From assembly GCA_013416795.1 (NCBI GenBank), contig RQSC01000022.1, forward strand, positions 50,802 through 73,065: a stretch of DNA of 22,264 bases. Reading direction: 5' to 3'. The notes below the pieces were generated by a model. The model made no database searches and was not told the DNA's origin. It saw nothing but the letters and a program-made list of their open reading frames with translations. The stretch's first letter is position 1. The number at the start of each line of letters is the position of its first letter. Positions 1 through 10,800 of this stretch are shown piece by piece. This stretch comes from Prasinococcaceae sp. CCMP 1430 (lineage: Eukaryota; Prasinodermophyta; Palmophyllophyceae; Prasinococcales; Prasinococcaceae). Position numbers and translations under genes: made by a program.

Positions 1-467
1 CCAGCGCGCGCCCTCGCCGCAGCCGCTGCAGTACGCGCTCCCGCCCCTCGCAGAGGTTAAGGTACAGTGCGGTACAACACCATCAAATGGCATTGCACAC
101 ACCCGAGATTTTTTAAACCTGTTTAGGGTCATTTCAATTGTAGGGTTTATATGTTTCGGTTCGATGTTTGTGTTTGGGGGGCCATCACAGAGGTTTGGGT
201 ACAGTACGATACAACACCATCAAATGGCATTGCACACACCCGAGGTTTTTCGGACATGTTTACGGTGAGCTAACATGGACTTAGGGTTTAAGGTCGTCGG
301 TGCGATGTCTGGGAGGCCTTCGCAGAGGTTAGGGTACACGTCCGAGTTTTGTCAGGCGCATTTTAGGTTTCTTACTTCATAGGGTTTAGTACTGAGACAA
401 ACGCGCTTAAACGTCGGGAGTTAGGGGTTTAGGTTTGGGTTTTAGGGTGTGAAAATATAGGGTTTGA
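1..467. repeat. Degenerate ~137-bp tandem repeat with TAGGGTTT words
   Basis: Three diverged copies start with CAGAGGTT at 51, 188 and 323 (spacing 137 and 135). Copies 1 and 2 share a long, nearly identical block (GGTACA, then ACAACACCATCAAATGGCAT, then TGCACACACCCGAG). Copy 3 lacks that block but keeps the CCGAG-TTTT segment and a late TAGGGTTT. TAGGGTTT or close variants recur near 151, 283, 380, 421-450 and 460. The stretch is much more AT-rich than the coding DNA. The first 50 bases are GC-rich and could be the end of a gene outside the window, but nothing identifies one. It could be subtelomere-like repeat or a duplicated promoter block; the sequence does not decide. Confidence 0.7.
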
Positions 468-842
468 GTGCGTGTCGTGCGCGGGGCCTCGTGGCTCCCC
501 TCCGCCGCCGGGCGGCCACAGGCGCTGCAGGCGGCGCTGCTTGTAGTCGGACTCGCGCCCGCGCGCGCGGCCGCTCGCAGCTTCCACACCGCGGTCGGAG
601 CCCGCGCTCGCAGCCACACGTCGCGCGAGAGCCCTGCGTCGCGGCGCGCCTCCTCCCACGGCGCGCTGTCCGTCAGATCGGTCGCCAGTGCGCGCACATC
701 CGCGACGCGCGCCACGCGGCGGTAGGCATGCGCCCGACTGCCACATGGCCCTCCGCCGTGGAGCGCCTGCCATGTACGCAATCGACATATTTACACACGG
801 AGCATCGCACGGCATGGGACCGAGGTCGCCTCGCGGGCGCGC
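468..842. other. Unassigned GC-rich stretch, 3' side of the MutS2-like gene
   Basis: No gene can be supported here. A minus-strand frame from 781 down to 407 reads 124 residues and has a fairly protein-like middle (an ALATDLTDSAPWEEARR segment). Its last ~20 residues are read through the TAGGG-rich repeat, and it resembles no family I know. It may hold the 3' UTR of the MutS2-like gene. Confidence 0.4.
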
Positions 843-3809
843 TCAGATGTCGCTCAGGTGCCCCCCCCGAGCGGCCTTTCTCAGCAAGTCCATGTTCTTG
901 CCGAGGTTCGGCTTGTAGCCGCCGCCGCTGCCGCCCTTCTTCTTGGCCTTCGCCTGCGCCTGCCCCGGCTGCTTGCCCGGCCCGGGGCGCCGTTGCCGCT
1001 GCTGCTTGGGCTTGGCCGATCCAAAGGTCTCGAGGAGCTTGGCCTCCCCATCCGCCTCGCCGTCGCCCCTCGTCGGGGGCTGCGCCTGCTCGCGCTCCGT
1101 GCGCGCGCGCGCCGCTTTGGCCGCCTGCACCTGCGCCTGCGCACCTGCCGGCGTGCTTGGCTTGGCGGAGCCGAAGTCCTCGGCGCGGCCCGCCCTCTTG
1201 AGCAAGTCCAAGTTCAGGTTTGGCGCCTTGTACCCCCCGCCGCCGCCGCCGCCTTTCTTTTTCGTCTTCTTCTTCTTCTTCGGCGCGGCCTCGCCTCCCG
1301 GTGGTCCGGCGAGCTGCGCGTCCGGGTTAACGTCGCCGCTCCCGTCGCTCCCATCGACGTCGGCAGCGTCCGCCTGCGCCGCCTGCTGCGCTTGCGGCTG
1401 CGCGCGCGACTTCGCGCGCTGCCGCTGCCGCGGTTTCGTGGATCCGAACGCGTCGAGCAGCGCGGAGTACTCATCGCGCTCGCGCTCCTCGACGACGTCC
1501 TCGCCCGCTGCCGCGGCTGCAGCCGCCTGCTGCCGCTTGAAGCGACGCATGCGCAGCTCGCTCAGGTTGAGGTCCTCTGCCATCCGCTTCTCGCGCTGCT
1601 GGGCCATCAGCTTGCCCACGATGCCCTCCTGAGGCGCGGCGCTCTCCGGGTCGAGCTGCGACCGCGCGGCCTTAATCTTTTGCTTGAGCTTCCGCTGCTT
1701 GGCCTTGGACAGGCCCTCCAGCGCGCTCTCATCGCCGGCCGCGACGGCCTCCGACCTTCGGACCTCCGCCATCGTCTTCAGCTTGATGCGAGCCTTCAGC
1801 GCCGCCGCTTCGAGCTCCTTGCGTCCTGCGCGCCAGTGCACCGCCTCCGACGCCAGCTTGGCGTCGCGGGCGGCACCCGCACGCGCGCGCGCCGCGGCGG
1901 CCGCGTCGCTGCAGGACTGCACGCGCCGCTGGGCGGCGTGCACGCGCGCACGCTCGGTCTCCATCTGCTCGACCAACGTGTCCGCGCGCGCGCGCGCCGC
2001 CCCGACGAGCGCCTCCGCATCCTCGATGGCGCCTGGATCCACGCCGATGCGCCGCGCGACCGCGAGGCCACGGCTGCGACCAGGCACCCCCCACAGCACG
2101 CGGTACGTCGGACGCTCGCCCGCCTCATCCCACTCCATGCTGGCGTTCTCCGCCACCGTCTCGCCGAGGTCGTACTTGAGCGCCGTGAGTTCGCCGTGGT
2201 GCGTGGTCGCCACGCACATGCCGTATCCGCCCGCGAGCCGCCCGGCGAGCCCGCGCAGCAGCGCCGCACCCAGCGCGGCGCCCTCCAGCGGGTCGGTGCC
2301 CGCGCCCACCTCGTCGAGCAACACCAGCGCGGGCGGCGCATCCGCCGCCGCGCGCATCGCCGCAGCGGTGCGCGTCACCCGCGCCGTGAACGTCGACAGG
2401 CTCTCGGCGATGCTCTGCGAATCGCCCACGTCTGCGAGCACGCACGCGAAGAAGGGCACCCGCGGGCCGGCGTACTCGGCGCCGAAGACCCCCATCCCCG
2501 TGCCCGGCGGGAACATGCCCGCGCGGGCCATGACCGCACAGAGGCCCAGCGTCTTGAGCGCCGCCGTCTTGCCGCCGGCGTTGGGCCCTGTGATGGTGAC
2601 CACGCAGACGCCGCTCTCGACCTTGAGGTCGAGCGGCACGGGCTCCTCGAGCGCTTCGAGCAGCGCCTGCGCGTCGGCGCTCGCGCGCGAGCGCTCGGCG
2701 GCCCTCCGCGCGGCGGTGTACGCCTCCTGCAGCAGCGGATGGACCACGTGGCGCACGTCGAGCGCCAACGCGGGGCCGTCGGCGCCGTCGGCGTCGCCGT
2801 CGGCCCCTGCGTCGGCCGGCGCCAGCAGGTCCACCAGCGTGGGCCGCATCGCGCCGCTCGCCGAGGCGTACGAGGCCTTGGCGCAGATGACGTCGAGGGA
2901 CGCGATGAGGTCCAGGCAGCGGCGCAGGTCGCCTCGCCAGGGCTGCACGAACGTGCGCGCTAGCTCGTCGCGCGCGCGGCGCGCGGCCGCCTCGGCGGCC
3001 GCGTGCGCGTCCGCGAGCTTGGCGTTGACGCCCGCCGCGGCGCGGGGCTCGAGCGTGACGTATCGCCCGTCCACGCCGATGACCAGGGTGGTCTTCTCGA
3101 TGTCGGCGGTGACCGCGTCCGTGGGCAGGCGCAGCGCGAGTCGCCCGCCCCCGCCGGGCGCCTCGACGATCTCGCCCAGGCCCGGCGCGACCGCGCCGAG
3201 CAGCGAGCGCAGCTTCTGCGCGTGCTTGCGCTCCCGCGCGCGCGCGGAGCGCAGCTCATCGCTCGCGCTGTCCTTGAGCGCGCGCGCGTCCATGTCGAGC
3301 TTGGGCAGGAGGCCCTTGCGGCACTCGGTCGGCACCTCCACCGAGTCGACCAGCGCGTCGAGCGCGCACAGCACGCCGCGCGAGCCGTCCTGCGGCCCCG
3401 CCGCGAGCACCGCCCGCTGCAGGCGCTCCGCGGCGTCGACGAGCTCCACGATCGCGCAGAACTCGTCGTCGCCCAGCGCGCTCGACGCCGCGAGCTCGAG
3501 CGCGCGCGCGGCGGCGGGCGTGTCGACTCCGCCAAAGTCGAGCCGCACGCCGTGCTGGTCGACGAGCGCCTGCGCCGCCTCGGTGCGGCTGAGGAGCGCG
3601 CGTGCCCGCGGGCGCCGCGCGCGCCGCCATCGCCGCGGGAGACGCGGCGGACCCCCTCCGGGAGGAGCGCCTCTCCAACCCGCCACACGCACACGCACAC
3701 ACACACACACACCACCCCCCCACGGGTGCGCCGGCGCCGCTGCTGCGCGCGCGCGCGGTGTGGCGCACTCTGGGGCCGCCGGCGGCGCGAGGTCAAACCG
3801 AAACCTCAT
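843..3809 (-). CDS. MutS2-family DNA-binding ATPase with duplicated basic C-terminal tail, no Smr domain
   Basis: This is a MutS2-type ABC ATPase, a family that binds branched DNA or stalled/collided ribosomes in bacteria and is often plastid-targeted in plants and algae. Counting from the ATG at 3809 (988 residues), Walker A GPNAGGKT is at about 408-415, the signature region ADVGDSQSIAESLSTF follows, Walker B LVLLDEVGAGTDP is at about 495-507 with D499/E500, and the H-loop TTHHGE is at about 541. A charged coiled coil follows, as in the family. The usual C-terminal Smr nuclease domain is absent. The last ~250 residues instead carry FGS(T/A)KP motifs (three copies) and two Lys-Gly blocks ending YK-PNL-DLL. 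The start is uncertain: the first ~70 residues are translated through a GT repeat (3690-3713), and the family's first ~50 residues are not visible. Homology begins near 3588, just after a CTCCTCAG that could be a splice acceptor. The ATPase core is certain; the 5' end is not. Confidence 0.87.
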   Translation of the reverse strand: MRFRFDLAPPAAPECATPRARAAAAPAHPWGGGVCVCVRVRVAGWRGAPPGGGPPRLPRRWRRARRPRARALLSRTEAAQALVDQHGVRLDFGGVDTPAAARALELAASSALGDDEFCAIVELVDAAERLQRAVLAAGPQDGSRGVLCALDALVDSVEVPTECRKGLLPKLDMDARALKDSASDELRSARARERKHAQKLRSLLGAVAPGLGEIVEAPGGGGRLALRLPTDAVTADIEKTTLVIGVDGRYVTLEPRAAAGVNAKLADAHAAAEAAARRARDELARTFVQPWRGDLRRCLDLIASLDVICAKASYASASGAMRPTLVDLLAPADAGADGDADGADGPALALDVRHVVHPLLQEAYTAARRAAERSRASADAQALLEALEEPVPLDLKVESGVCVVTITGPNAGGKTAALKTLGLCAVMARAGMFPPGTGMGVFGAEYAGPRVPFFACVLADVGDSQSIAESLSTFTARVTRTAAAMRAAADAPPALVLLDEVGAGTDPLEGAALGAALLRGLAGRLAGGYGMCVATTHHGELTALKYDLGETVAENASMEWDEAGERPTYRVLWGVPGRSRGLAVARRIGVDPGAIEDAEALVGAARARADTLVEQMETERARVHAAQRRVQSCSDAAAAARARAGAARDAKLASEAVHWRAGRKELEAAALKARIKLKTMAEVRRSEAVAAGDESALEGLSKAKQRKLKQKIKAARSQLDPESAAPQEGIVGKLMAQQREKRMAEDLNLSELRMRRFKRQQAAAAAAAGEDVVEERERDEYSALLDAFGSTKPRQRQRAKSRAQPQAQQAAQADAADVDGSDGSGDVNPDAQLAGPPGGEAAPKKKKKTKKKGGGGGGGYKAPNLNLDLLKRAGRAEDFGSAKPSTPAGAQAQVQAAKAARARTEREQAQPPTRGDGEADGEAKLLETFGSAKPKQQRQRRPGPGKQPGQAQAKAKKKGGSGGGYKPNLGKNMDLLRKAARGGHLSDI

Positions 3810-3821
3810 CCGGATTTTCTG

Positions 3822-3829
3822 TAGGGTTT
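3822..3829. promoter_or_regulatory. TAGGGTTT element upstream of the MutS2-like gene
   Basis: TAGGGTTT on the plus strand (AAACCCTA in the sense of the MutS2-like gene) lies 12 bases upstream of that gene's candidate ATG at 3809, in a local AT-richer patch. The octamer resembles plant telo-box promoter elements. Similar elements occur in the other two divergent spacers of this window, which is why it is annotated; the promoter role is inferred. Confidence 0.4.
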
Positions 3830-3859
3830 ATTCCAGTCGCAAAATCGGGCGGGATGCGT

Positions 3860-4260
3860 CGTACCCGAGGTTGGGAGCACAAGATGTGGACGCCGTTTGG
3901 CAAAGACAAGGCCCCGAAAGGGGCCGCGTAACGGTCCTCATGGCAGCATACAACCCACACTCCGCCGAACAGGAGCCCAAGTCGCGCGGTCGGTCTTGTG
4001 TGCAGCGACCGCTTGGTTGACAGCCTTAGCATAAGGCAGTCAGCCCAGGACTCATAGTTTGCATGAAAGGGACGATTCTACCCCAACCTAAGGAAAGGGT
4101 TGCGGGTTTTCCTGCACATGGACGATTTCCTGTTGCTGGTCGACTTTGTCGGCGAGGGCAGGACGGCCAAGCTCTTCGTAGAGATGGTGCTCGCCATGTT
4201 AGGACTCCGGAGACACGCCACCAAAGGGTGGTGGGACAATTCGCCACTCCGACGTATGCG
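3860..4260 (+). pseudogene. Decayed reverse-transcriptase fragment, possibly DIRS-like
   Basis: A frame open from the stop at 4064-4066 to about 4258 reads LRKGLRVFLHMDDFLLL, then a helix ending LAMLGLRRHATKGWWD. This matches the catalytic x-M/L-D-D box of retroelement reverse transcriptases, with the following helix and the LGL-R-x-x-x-KG-W segment seen in DIRS-type and related elements of algae. About 75 codons upstream, around 3880-3920, WTPFGKDKAP resembles the LPFG-x-x-x-AP motif of the same domain, but in a frame that stops at once. No intact ORF, RNase H, recombinase or terminal repeat is visible. The stretch is far less GC-rich than its neighbours. I read it as an old, frameshifted relic. 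Confidence 0.55.
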
Positions 4261-4817
4261 AAGTTTGCGGGCTGCCCCTGGGCCGGGCACCGCGCCGGCC
4301 AGACGTCCCTAGGCGCACATGGTGCCCCTCAACGCGGAGTTAGGCGCCATGCACATGCCCGCATCGCGAGGGCGGAGGCGGTGTGGCGCACGCTCCGCGT
4401 CAGCATCGCCACGGAGGCGCGCACCAAGCACCGTCATCTACGAAATCTCGCGCGGGCACGACCACCTTGCGCACGCCTACAACCAGCTGCAACTGCTTCA
4501 CTATGTACGCCGTTTGGTACGGTCCGCGCTGTTCAGAGGACGACGACAATCCCTTCATGCGGGCGGGGCTCGCATGGTGTTTCAGGCACTCTGCACAATC
4601 ACGCGCGAGGCCCAACTTGCCGCCATGGCTGGGTACGAGAACACACGCCGTTTCGCACCGCGAGGAGCCTTCGCCCCGCCTCAGATGCGCGGCGCGACGC
4701 CTCCATTCCCCGCGAAAACGCGCCCACCAACCCCCCTTCTATTTCACACAAATCCCCCACAAAATAAACCCCACCGCGAAATAGCATTTTTCCCACGCCA
4801 TCCTTTTTTGAACCTTT
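4261..4817. other. Divergent spacer without a supported gene
   Basis: Several short overlapping plus-strand frames cover 4260-4730, but none has a recognisable domain; some may be further debris of the reverse-transcriptase relic. From about 4735 to 4817 the DNA becomes AT-rich (ACAAAATAAACC, then runs of T near 4804 and 4823). This fits a promoter or 5' UTR of the secreted-protein gene that starts at 4818. Confidence 0.4.
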
Positions 4818-7800
4818 ATGTATTTTTTTTTGTTTTTTTTGGCGCTGTTGGCGATGCGGTGCGGTGCGGCGCCCAGCACCGCCAGCCACAGCGCGCGCGG
4901 CGTTCCCCCCCCGGCGCTGCCGCCGCGGGGCAAACCCGCCCGCCGCACCTCCCCGCCCTCCACGAGGGAGCGCCCCTCTGGGAGGCGCCAACCCCGCGCC
5001 TCGGCCGGCGTGTCGTCGTCGGACTGCCCGCCGGCGGCGTCGGTGACGACCCCCGCGGGCGCGGGCGTGGCGGGCTACCGCGACAGCGCCTTCGGAGGCG
5101 AGGCCGCGCTGCTCTCCTCTCCGCGTGGCGTGGCGCTGCGCCCCGCGGGCGACGTGCTCTACGTCGCAGACGCGGGGAACAATCGCGTGCGCGTCGCCGT
5201 GCTCCCCGCGAACGCCACCGCGGAGGGGATGAGCGCCCCCACCGAGTTGTACGGCCTGGCCGGAAACGGCGCCGCGGGCGCCTCTGACGACGACGACGCG
5301 CTCCAGGCGACCTTCAGCGCGCCCGCAGATGTGGCGGTCATCGCCGCCGGTGACTTGCTCGTCGCCGACACCGGCAACAGCCTCGTTCGCCGGGTCGCCG
5401 TCGCTGCGGGCAGCTCGCCGCCTGCGGCCGCTGGCGTAACCACCTTCGCGGGCCACGGCATCGCGGGCCTGTTTGACAGCCCCGACCCGCTCGCGGCCAT
5501 GTTCAACGCGCCCGAGGGCATCGCGCACGACGCCGCCACCAACGTGACCTACGTGGCGGACACGGGCAACAACGCCGTGCGCGCGATCAGCTGGGACGCC
5601 GCCGCGGGTGCGCGCGGCGCCGCGGGCGCGGTGACGCTGCTGGCCGGGTCCTCCGCGGGCCAAGCGGGCTTCGCAGACAGCATGGGAGGCGACACCGATG
5701 GGTCGGGGGCGCGCTTCGACGCCCCGCGAGGCCTGGCGCTCGGGTTGGAGGGCGCGGTGCTGTACGTGGCAGACACGGGCAACGGCGCCGTGCGCGCGAT
5801 CGACACGGTCACGGGGGTGGTCAGCACGCTGGTGAACCCGCCCGGCTCGTCGCCCGCGGCCGTGAACGGCCTGGTGCAGCACCCCACTGGCGTCGCATTC
5901 GATCCCGCCGTGGGGCTCTACGTCTCCGATCGCATAGGCGATATTGTGGTGCTGGTCGGCACCGACCCCGACGTCGACGAGGACACCGCCGCTGCCGAGG
6001 CCGAGGCGGCGGCCGCCGCGGCCACGCCCGCGGCGGTCACCATGGGCGTGTACGGCGTCCCGCGCCCCGTGGCGGGGGCGCGCGCAGGCGGCGATGGGCT
6101 GCGCGACGGCGTGGGCGACGAGGCGCGCCTGCACCGCCCTGCGGGGCTCGCGGTGGGTGCCGCGGGCACGCCCTTCGCGGGGGTCGTCTTCGTGGCCGAC
6201 GAGCTCGCGCATGCCGTCCGCCGCCTCGACGTGGAGGCGCCTGTGGCGCTCACCGTCAAGGTGACAGGCGTGGGCGACTTCGACAACCACACGGGCGTCG
6301 ATGGCGCCAACACGCGCCCCGGCCGTCACCAGGACCAGTACGAGGCGGGCTACTACGCGATCAACGGCCCCCCGCACAACGAGACCAACCACGTGTACGA
6401 CCACATCACGTACCACGGCGAGGAGCACGAGCTCACGCTGTGCACGTATCCCTCGCAGAGCACCTTCGTGTACTTCCGCGGCCGTGTGGCGGCGACCGTG
6501 ACCGACGAGGCCGGCGGGCATGTGTACCTCGCTTGGGAGGGCGCGAGCGCACAAGACAGCCGCAGCGAGACGCTGCGGCTGCGTGGGTCAGGATGCGCCG
6601 ACGAGGACGCGGCGAACTACAACCCCTACGCCACGTCGCACGTTGCCTCGAAATGCGTGGCAGGGCACAAGGCTACCCTGGTGGTGCGCGCGTCAGGCGC
6701 GACTGGCGGGGCGTACCAGATTGACGGCCCCGCGTTCTTCCACTTCGACGAGCTCGAGGGCCTCGCGGACAGCGCGGACGAGGACGAGGTTCACGAAATC
6801 ACGCTTTCGTACTATCCCGGCGCGAGCTACACGTTCCTGCTGCGCGGCCAGGTGAACGCCAGCCTGCACTCGCCCAGTGGCGCGTGGGGCGAGTACCTCG
6901 GCTGGGCGGGAAACGCCTCCTCGGACCGCGTGCTGCTCTCCTTCCGGCCGCCCGGCCCTGGCTGCACCGACGCCGCAGCGTCCAACTACAACGCCCTCGC
7001 GCTGCACAACGACGGCTCGTGCATCTCCGGTAGCGATGTGGACGTGTCCGTGTCGGCGACGAACGCCTCTCGCGTGGGCTACCGCGCGCAGCATTCGGCC
7101 GAGGACGCCGCGCCACCCGACTGGTTCGCGCGTGGCGCGTTCACGGTGATCCACGCGGGCACGGCGGCGGAGGTCGCGCTGAGCCACCTCTTCGAGGAGG
7201 GCGACGGCCTCAGCGGCGGCGGGGACACGGCGGGCGGCGGTGATGGAGGCGCTCAGGCGCAGGAGGTGACGCGGCGCGTGCGCCTGCCCCCGGGCCGGTA
7301 CGAGTTGACCTTCTTCGGCCAGGTGTCGGGCGAGGCGACCGACGCAGCGAGTGGATCACCGCTGGTGTCGTTCGACGGCGCGCTCGAGCTGACGCTCTAC
7401 GTCGACGAGAACGGCTTCGCGCGCACGCTCGAGGAGGGCGCGGTGCTCTTCCGCGTTGCGGTTGACCCCACCAATCCGGTGCCCGTGACCGACGCGGGCG
7501 GACATGTGGGCCAGGTGGACGTGGACGCAGGAGCGGTGGTGGTTCCTGAAGGTGCCATTGAGGAGGGCGAGGTGGTTGACATCACGCTTGGGGGCATCGA
7601 CGCCGACGGCGCGCACGTTCCTAGCTACGAGACTCTCAAGGCCGAGTTCGGCGGCCGGGAGATGTACCCCATTGGGCAGATCTTCAGGTTCCTGCCACAC
7701 GGCCAGAAGTTCCTGAAGCCGGTGACCATCCAGGTCCCGTTCGATGTGCGGAGCGGACTGGCGGGGGCGTGCGGCACCGCGGCGGGCGTGCCGTGCGAGC

Positions 7801-10800
7801 ACGCGCTCACTTTCGTGCGTGCGTCGGACGAGGCTGCCGACAACTGGCGCGTGATGGCAGGGGGGTCGTTCAAGGACGGCGTGGGGACGCTCGACGTTGA
7901 CACGTTTTCCCTCGTGGCCATCGTGCTGCGCGCGCGCGTGGACGCGCTCGTGCCCACGCACGGCGGCTCGGCCACCGGCGGCGCGATGATCACCGTGGTG
8001 GGCTCGCAGTTCCACGAGAGCTCGTTCACCTTTTGTCGCTTCTCTGGGGGTGCGCTGCCGACGCGCGGCGTCCACACCAAGGCCGAGGTCATCTCCGAGC
8101 GCCGCATGGCGTGTGCGGTGCCGCGTGGCGCCGCGGGGTTCGTCACGGTCGAGTACATGCAAGCCCGCACGCTGATGGTGTCCAACACCTCCACGCAGGT
8201 GCTCGTTCACTCGCCGCCAAGGTTGGCGGCAGTCACTCCGCGCGGCGGCGGGCGCGACGGCGGCACGCTCGCGACCCTGCGCGGCGCTGACCTTCACGCC
8301 TACGCCGCGGGGTCCTCGCACGGCGGGCACATGCGCGCGGCGTGTGAGGTCGGGCCCGCGCGCGGCGGTGGCGGCTCGCGCGGGGGTGGCGTGCGCACGT
8401 CTGTGGCGCGCATGCTGTCGTCGGTGCTCGCCGTGTGTGAGATACCCGACGCGCGCTCCGCGGGCGTCGAGATCGACGTGGGTGGCAGCGCCGTCGACGC
8501 GGAGCACGGCCTCGCGGCGGCGCGCGTGGCGCTCGTGCGCGGTGAATCGCGCGTCGCGCGCGAGCGCACGTTCGGCTTTGCGCAGCCAGGTCTCGAGACC
8601 GCCGAGATGCAGGGCAACTCGTTTGTGCACTCCCCCGCGCACGACGAGGCGGCGACCATCGTCCAGGCCAGCGCTGCGGGGGCCGGTCCGGGCGCGCTGC
8701 TCGCCATGCGCGACTACTGCTTCGCGGGCATCGGCGGCTTCGCCGCGAAAGACGCGTCGGCCGGGTCTGTGGGCGGCGGCTCGAGCGTGCTTGTGTCGGG
8801 GGAGAGCACGTGCTCGCCCATGTCTGCGTCGTGCCGCTGCACCTTCGGGACGGTGTCCGTCGGTGCGCTGCCGTCGATTCCGCACGGTGCGAATGGCATA
8901 TACGGCGACGGTGGCGCTTGGCAACACGTCCAGTGCGTGTCGCCGTCGGGGGCTGCGGGGTCGCAGGTGCCCGTGACTGTAGGTGCATCTGCCTCCGCAG
9001 AGGCGTCGACGCCGCTCGGCACGTTCGCGTATGACCCCCCGCAGACAACCGCCGGCCGCGCGCAGTCGAGCAGCGACGACTCAATTATTGGCACGAGCGC
9101 CCTCGCCGCCGACGCGAGGGGTGGCGAGGCCGTCACTGTGTACGGAGGGGCGCTGAGCACCGCGGGGAGTGCTCTCTCGCTGGGGTGTGCATTCGGCATT
9201 GCCGCAGTGTCTGCCGCCGCCCGAGCGACGAGCGGCGCGGTGTGCCTCATCCCCGCACATCCGGCAGGCTTCGTCCCGCTTCGCGTGGTCTCGTTGTCGT
9301 CGGGCACGCACTCACGCGGGAGCGCGCACGCGCAAAAGCTCGCCGCGGCGCAGCTTTCCGTCGTAGAGACGCCCTGGGTGCGTGACTTCGATCGCGCGGT
9401 GCGCCTTGCGGGCGGTGGCGGCGTGCTTGCAATCCATGGTGCGCATCTCCAGTCGCCAGCGCGCCCGCTCGCGTGCGAGTGGGAAAGCGGCGGCGGCGGC
9501 CGCGCCGTCGGGAAGAGCGCACTCGGGACTGCGCTCGGCGTCGCCAGCGCCAGCGCCGGCGGCGCAGCAGGTATGGGGCACCTGCGCGCGGTGTCGAGCG
9601 TGCTGGCCGCGTGTGTCATTCCTGAGGCAGAAGAGTCCGTACTAGGATCGGATCCCTCGGATTGGGGCGCCGCTGGGGAGGCGCAGGTGCCTCAGGAGCT
9701 CTCTCTCGCAGCGATGCTCGTACCTGCCGCGGGCGGCGGCGCTGGCGTGGCGGAGGGGCCTTCGGCGGGAGCGACGGGCTCTGGTCCGTCCGTGCGTGTG
9801 TCCTTTGTTGCAGGTGCCGACGCGGAGGCGATCGTGGTCGAGGCCGGCCCAGAGGACGGCGCCGGTGAAGGTCTCCCTGCGGACGGGGGCGCGGTCGTGT
9901 CGGTGGTCATGCCATCCGCGGCGCGGGGATCCGCGCGTGCGCCTTCGCTGGTGGCTGAGGCGACGTCGGGAGGTCGCGGCGTGCAGGGAGCGCTCGACAC
10001 CGCGCGCCACGCGTCGATCGTGTGCGACTTTGGCACCGTGGTCGGGGTGCACGCGGCGCCCATGTCTGCTGCACCTGCCTCGCTCGGGCGTGGCGTCGGA
10101 ACGGTGGCATGCGTCGCACCAGCGCGGGCTGCCGGCGTGGCGCAGCTGAGCCTGCGAGCAGCCACGGCGTCCCTCGCCGCCGGCTCGCGTCAGCTGCGAG
10201 CGCCAAACGTTGGATACGACTCGCGGATCGGCGGCGCGAGCGTCGGCCCCGCGCCGGGCGCTGTCGCGATGCCCGAGTCAATGCCGAGCGGCGGCAGCGG
10301 TGTGCTCATTGTTTCCCTCGAGGGCGTCCCGCCGCAGAGGCAATGGCGCCCACCAGCGCAACTGCTCTGCAGTTTCGCCGGCAGGCGCGGCGACGCGAGC
10401 GCGACGGCGCAGCTGGTGCGTGCCGCTGCGACAGGAGTCGGTGGAGGGAGTGCCGCGTGCCTGGCGCCGCCGCTGCAGGCCGGCTTCGCCGTGGTGACGG
10501 TGACGACCGCCCCGGGCGCGAGCGTTCGCGCCGGCTCGGACGCCTTCGTGGTCGCGGCGGTGCACGTGCGCGAGCCCGAAGTCGTGCGCGCCCTGCTTCC
10601 TGCGATCGGTCCCGCGCGCGGGGGCGTGGTGGTGCACGCCGTCGGTGCCAACATGCACGAGGGCGCCCGAGCTCGGTGCGCCTTTGGTGCGCATGCGCCA
10701 TCGTCCGACGGAGGGGGTGGCTCGAGCGCCTACGCATTCAGCAGCGCCCTGCTCGCGTGCGAGGTCCCGCCGGCGTCGGCGGCCGGCGCCCGCATCGCGG

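Noticed and set aside
51-360. CRISPR-like spaced repeat
   Set aside because: The unit is a 137-bp degenerate tandem repeat in eukaryotic DNA, with no short identical repeats or spacers.
407-781. 124-residue minus-strand ORF as a real gene
   Set aside because: The middle looks protein-like, but the end is translated repeat, no family is recognisable and no promoter or splice signal supports it.
858-2963. Long plus-strand frames over the MutS2-like gene (also 1684-4020)
   Set aside because: They are Arg/Ala/Leu-rich mirror frames with no domain, while the minus strand shows clear ATPase motifs.
4599-6554. Long minus-strand frame opposite the start of the secreted-protein gene
   Set aside because: It mirrors the NHL coding strand in GC-rich DNA; its composition is low-complexity and no motif is seen.
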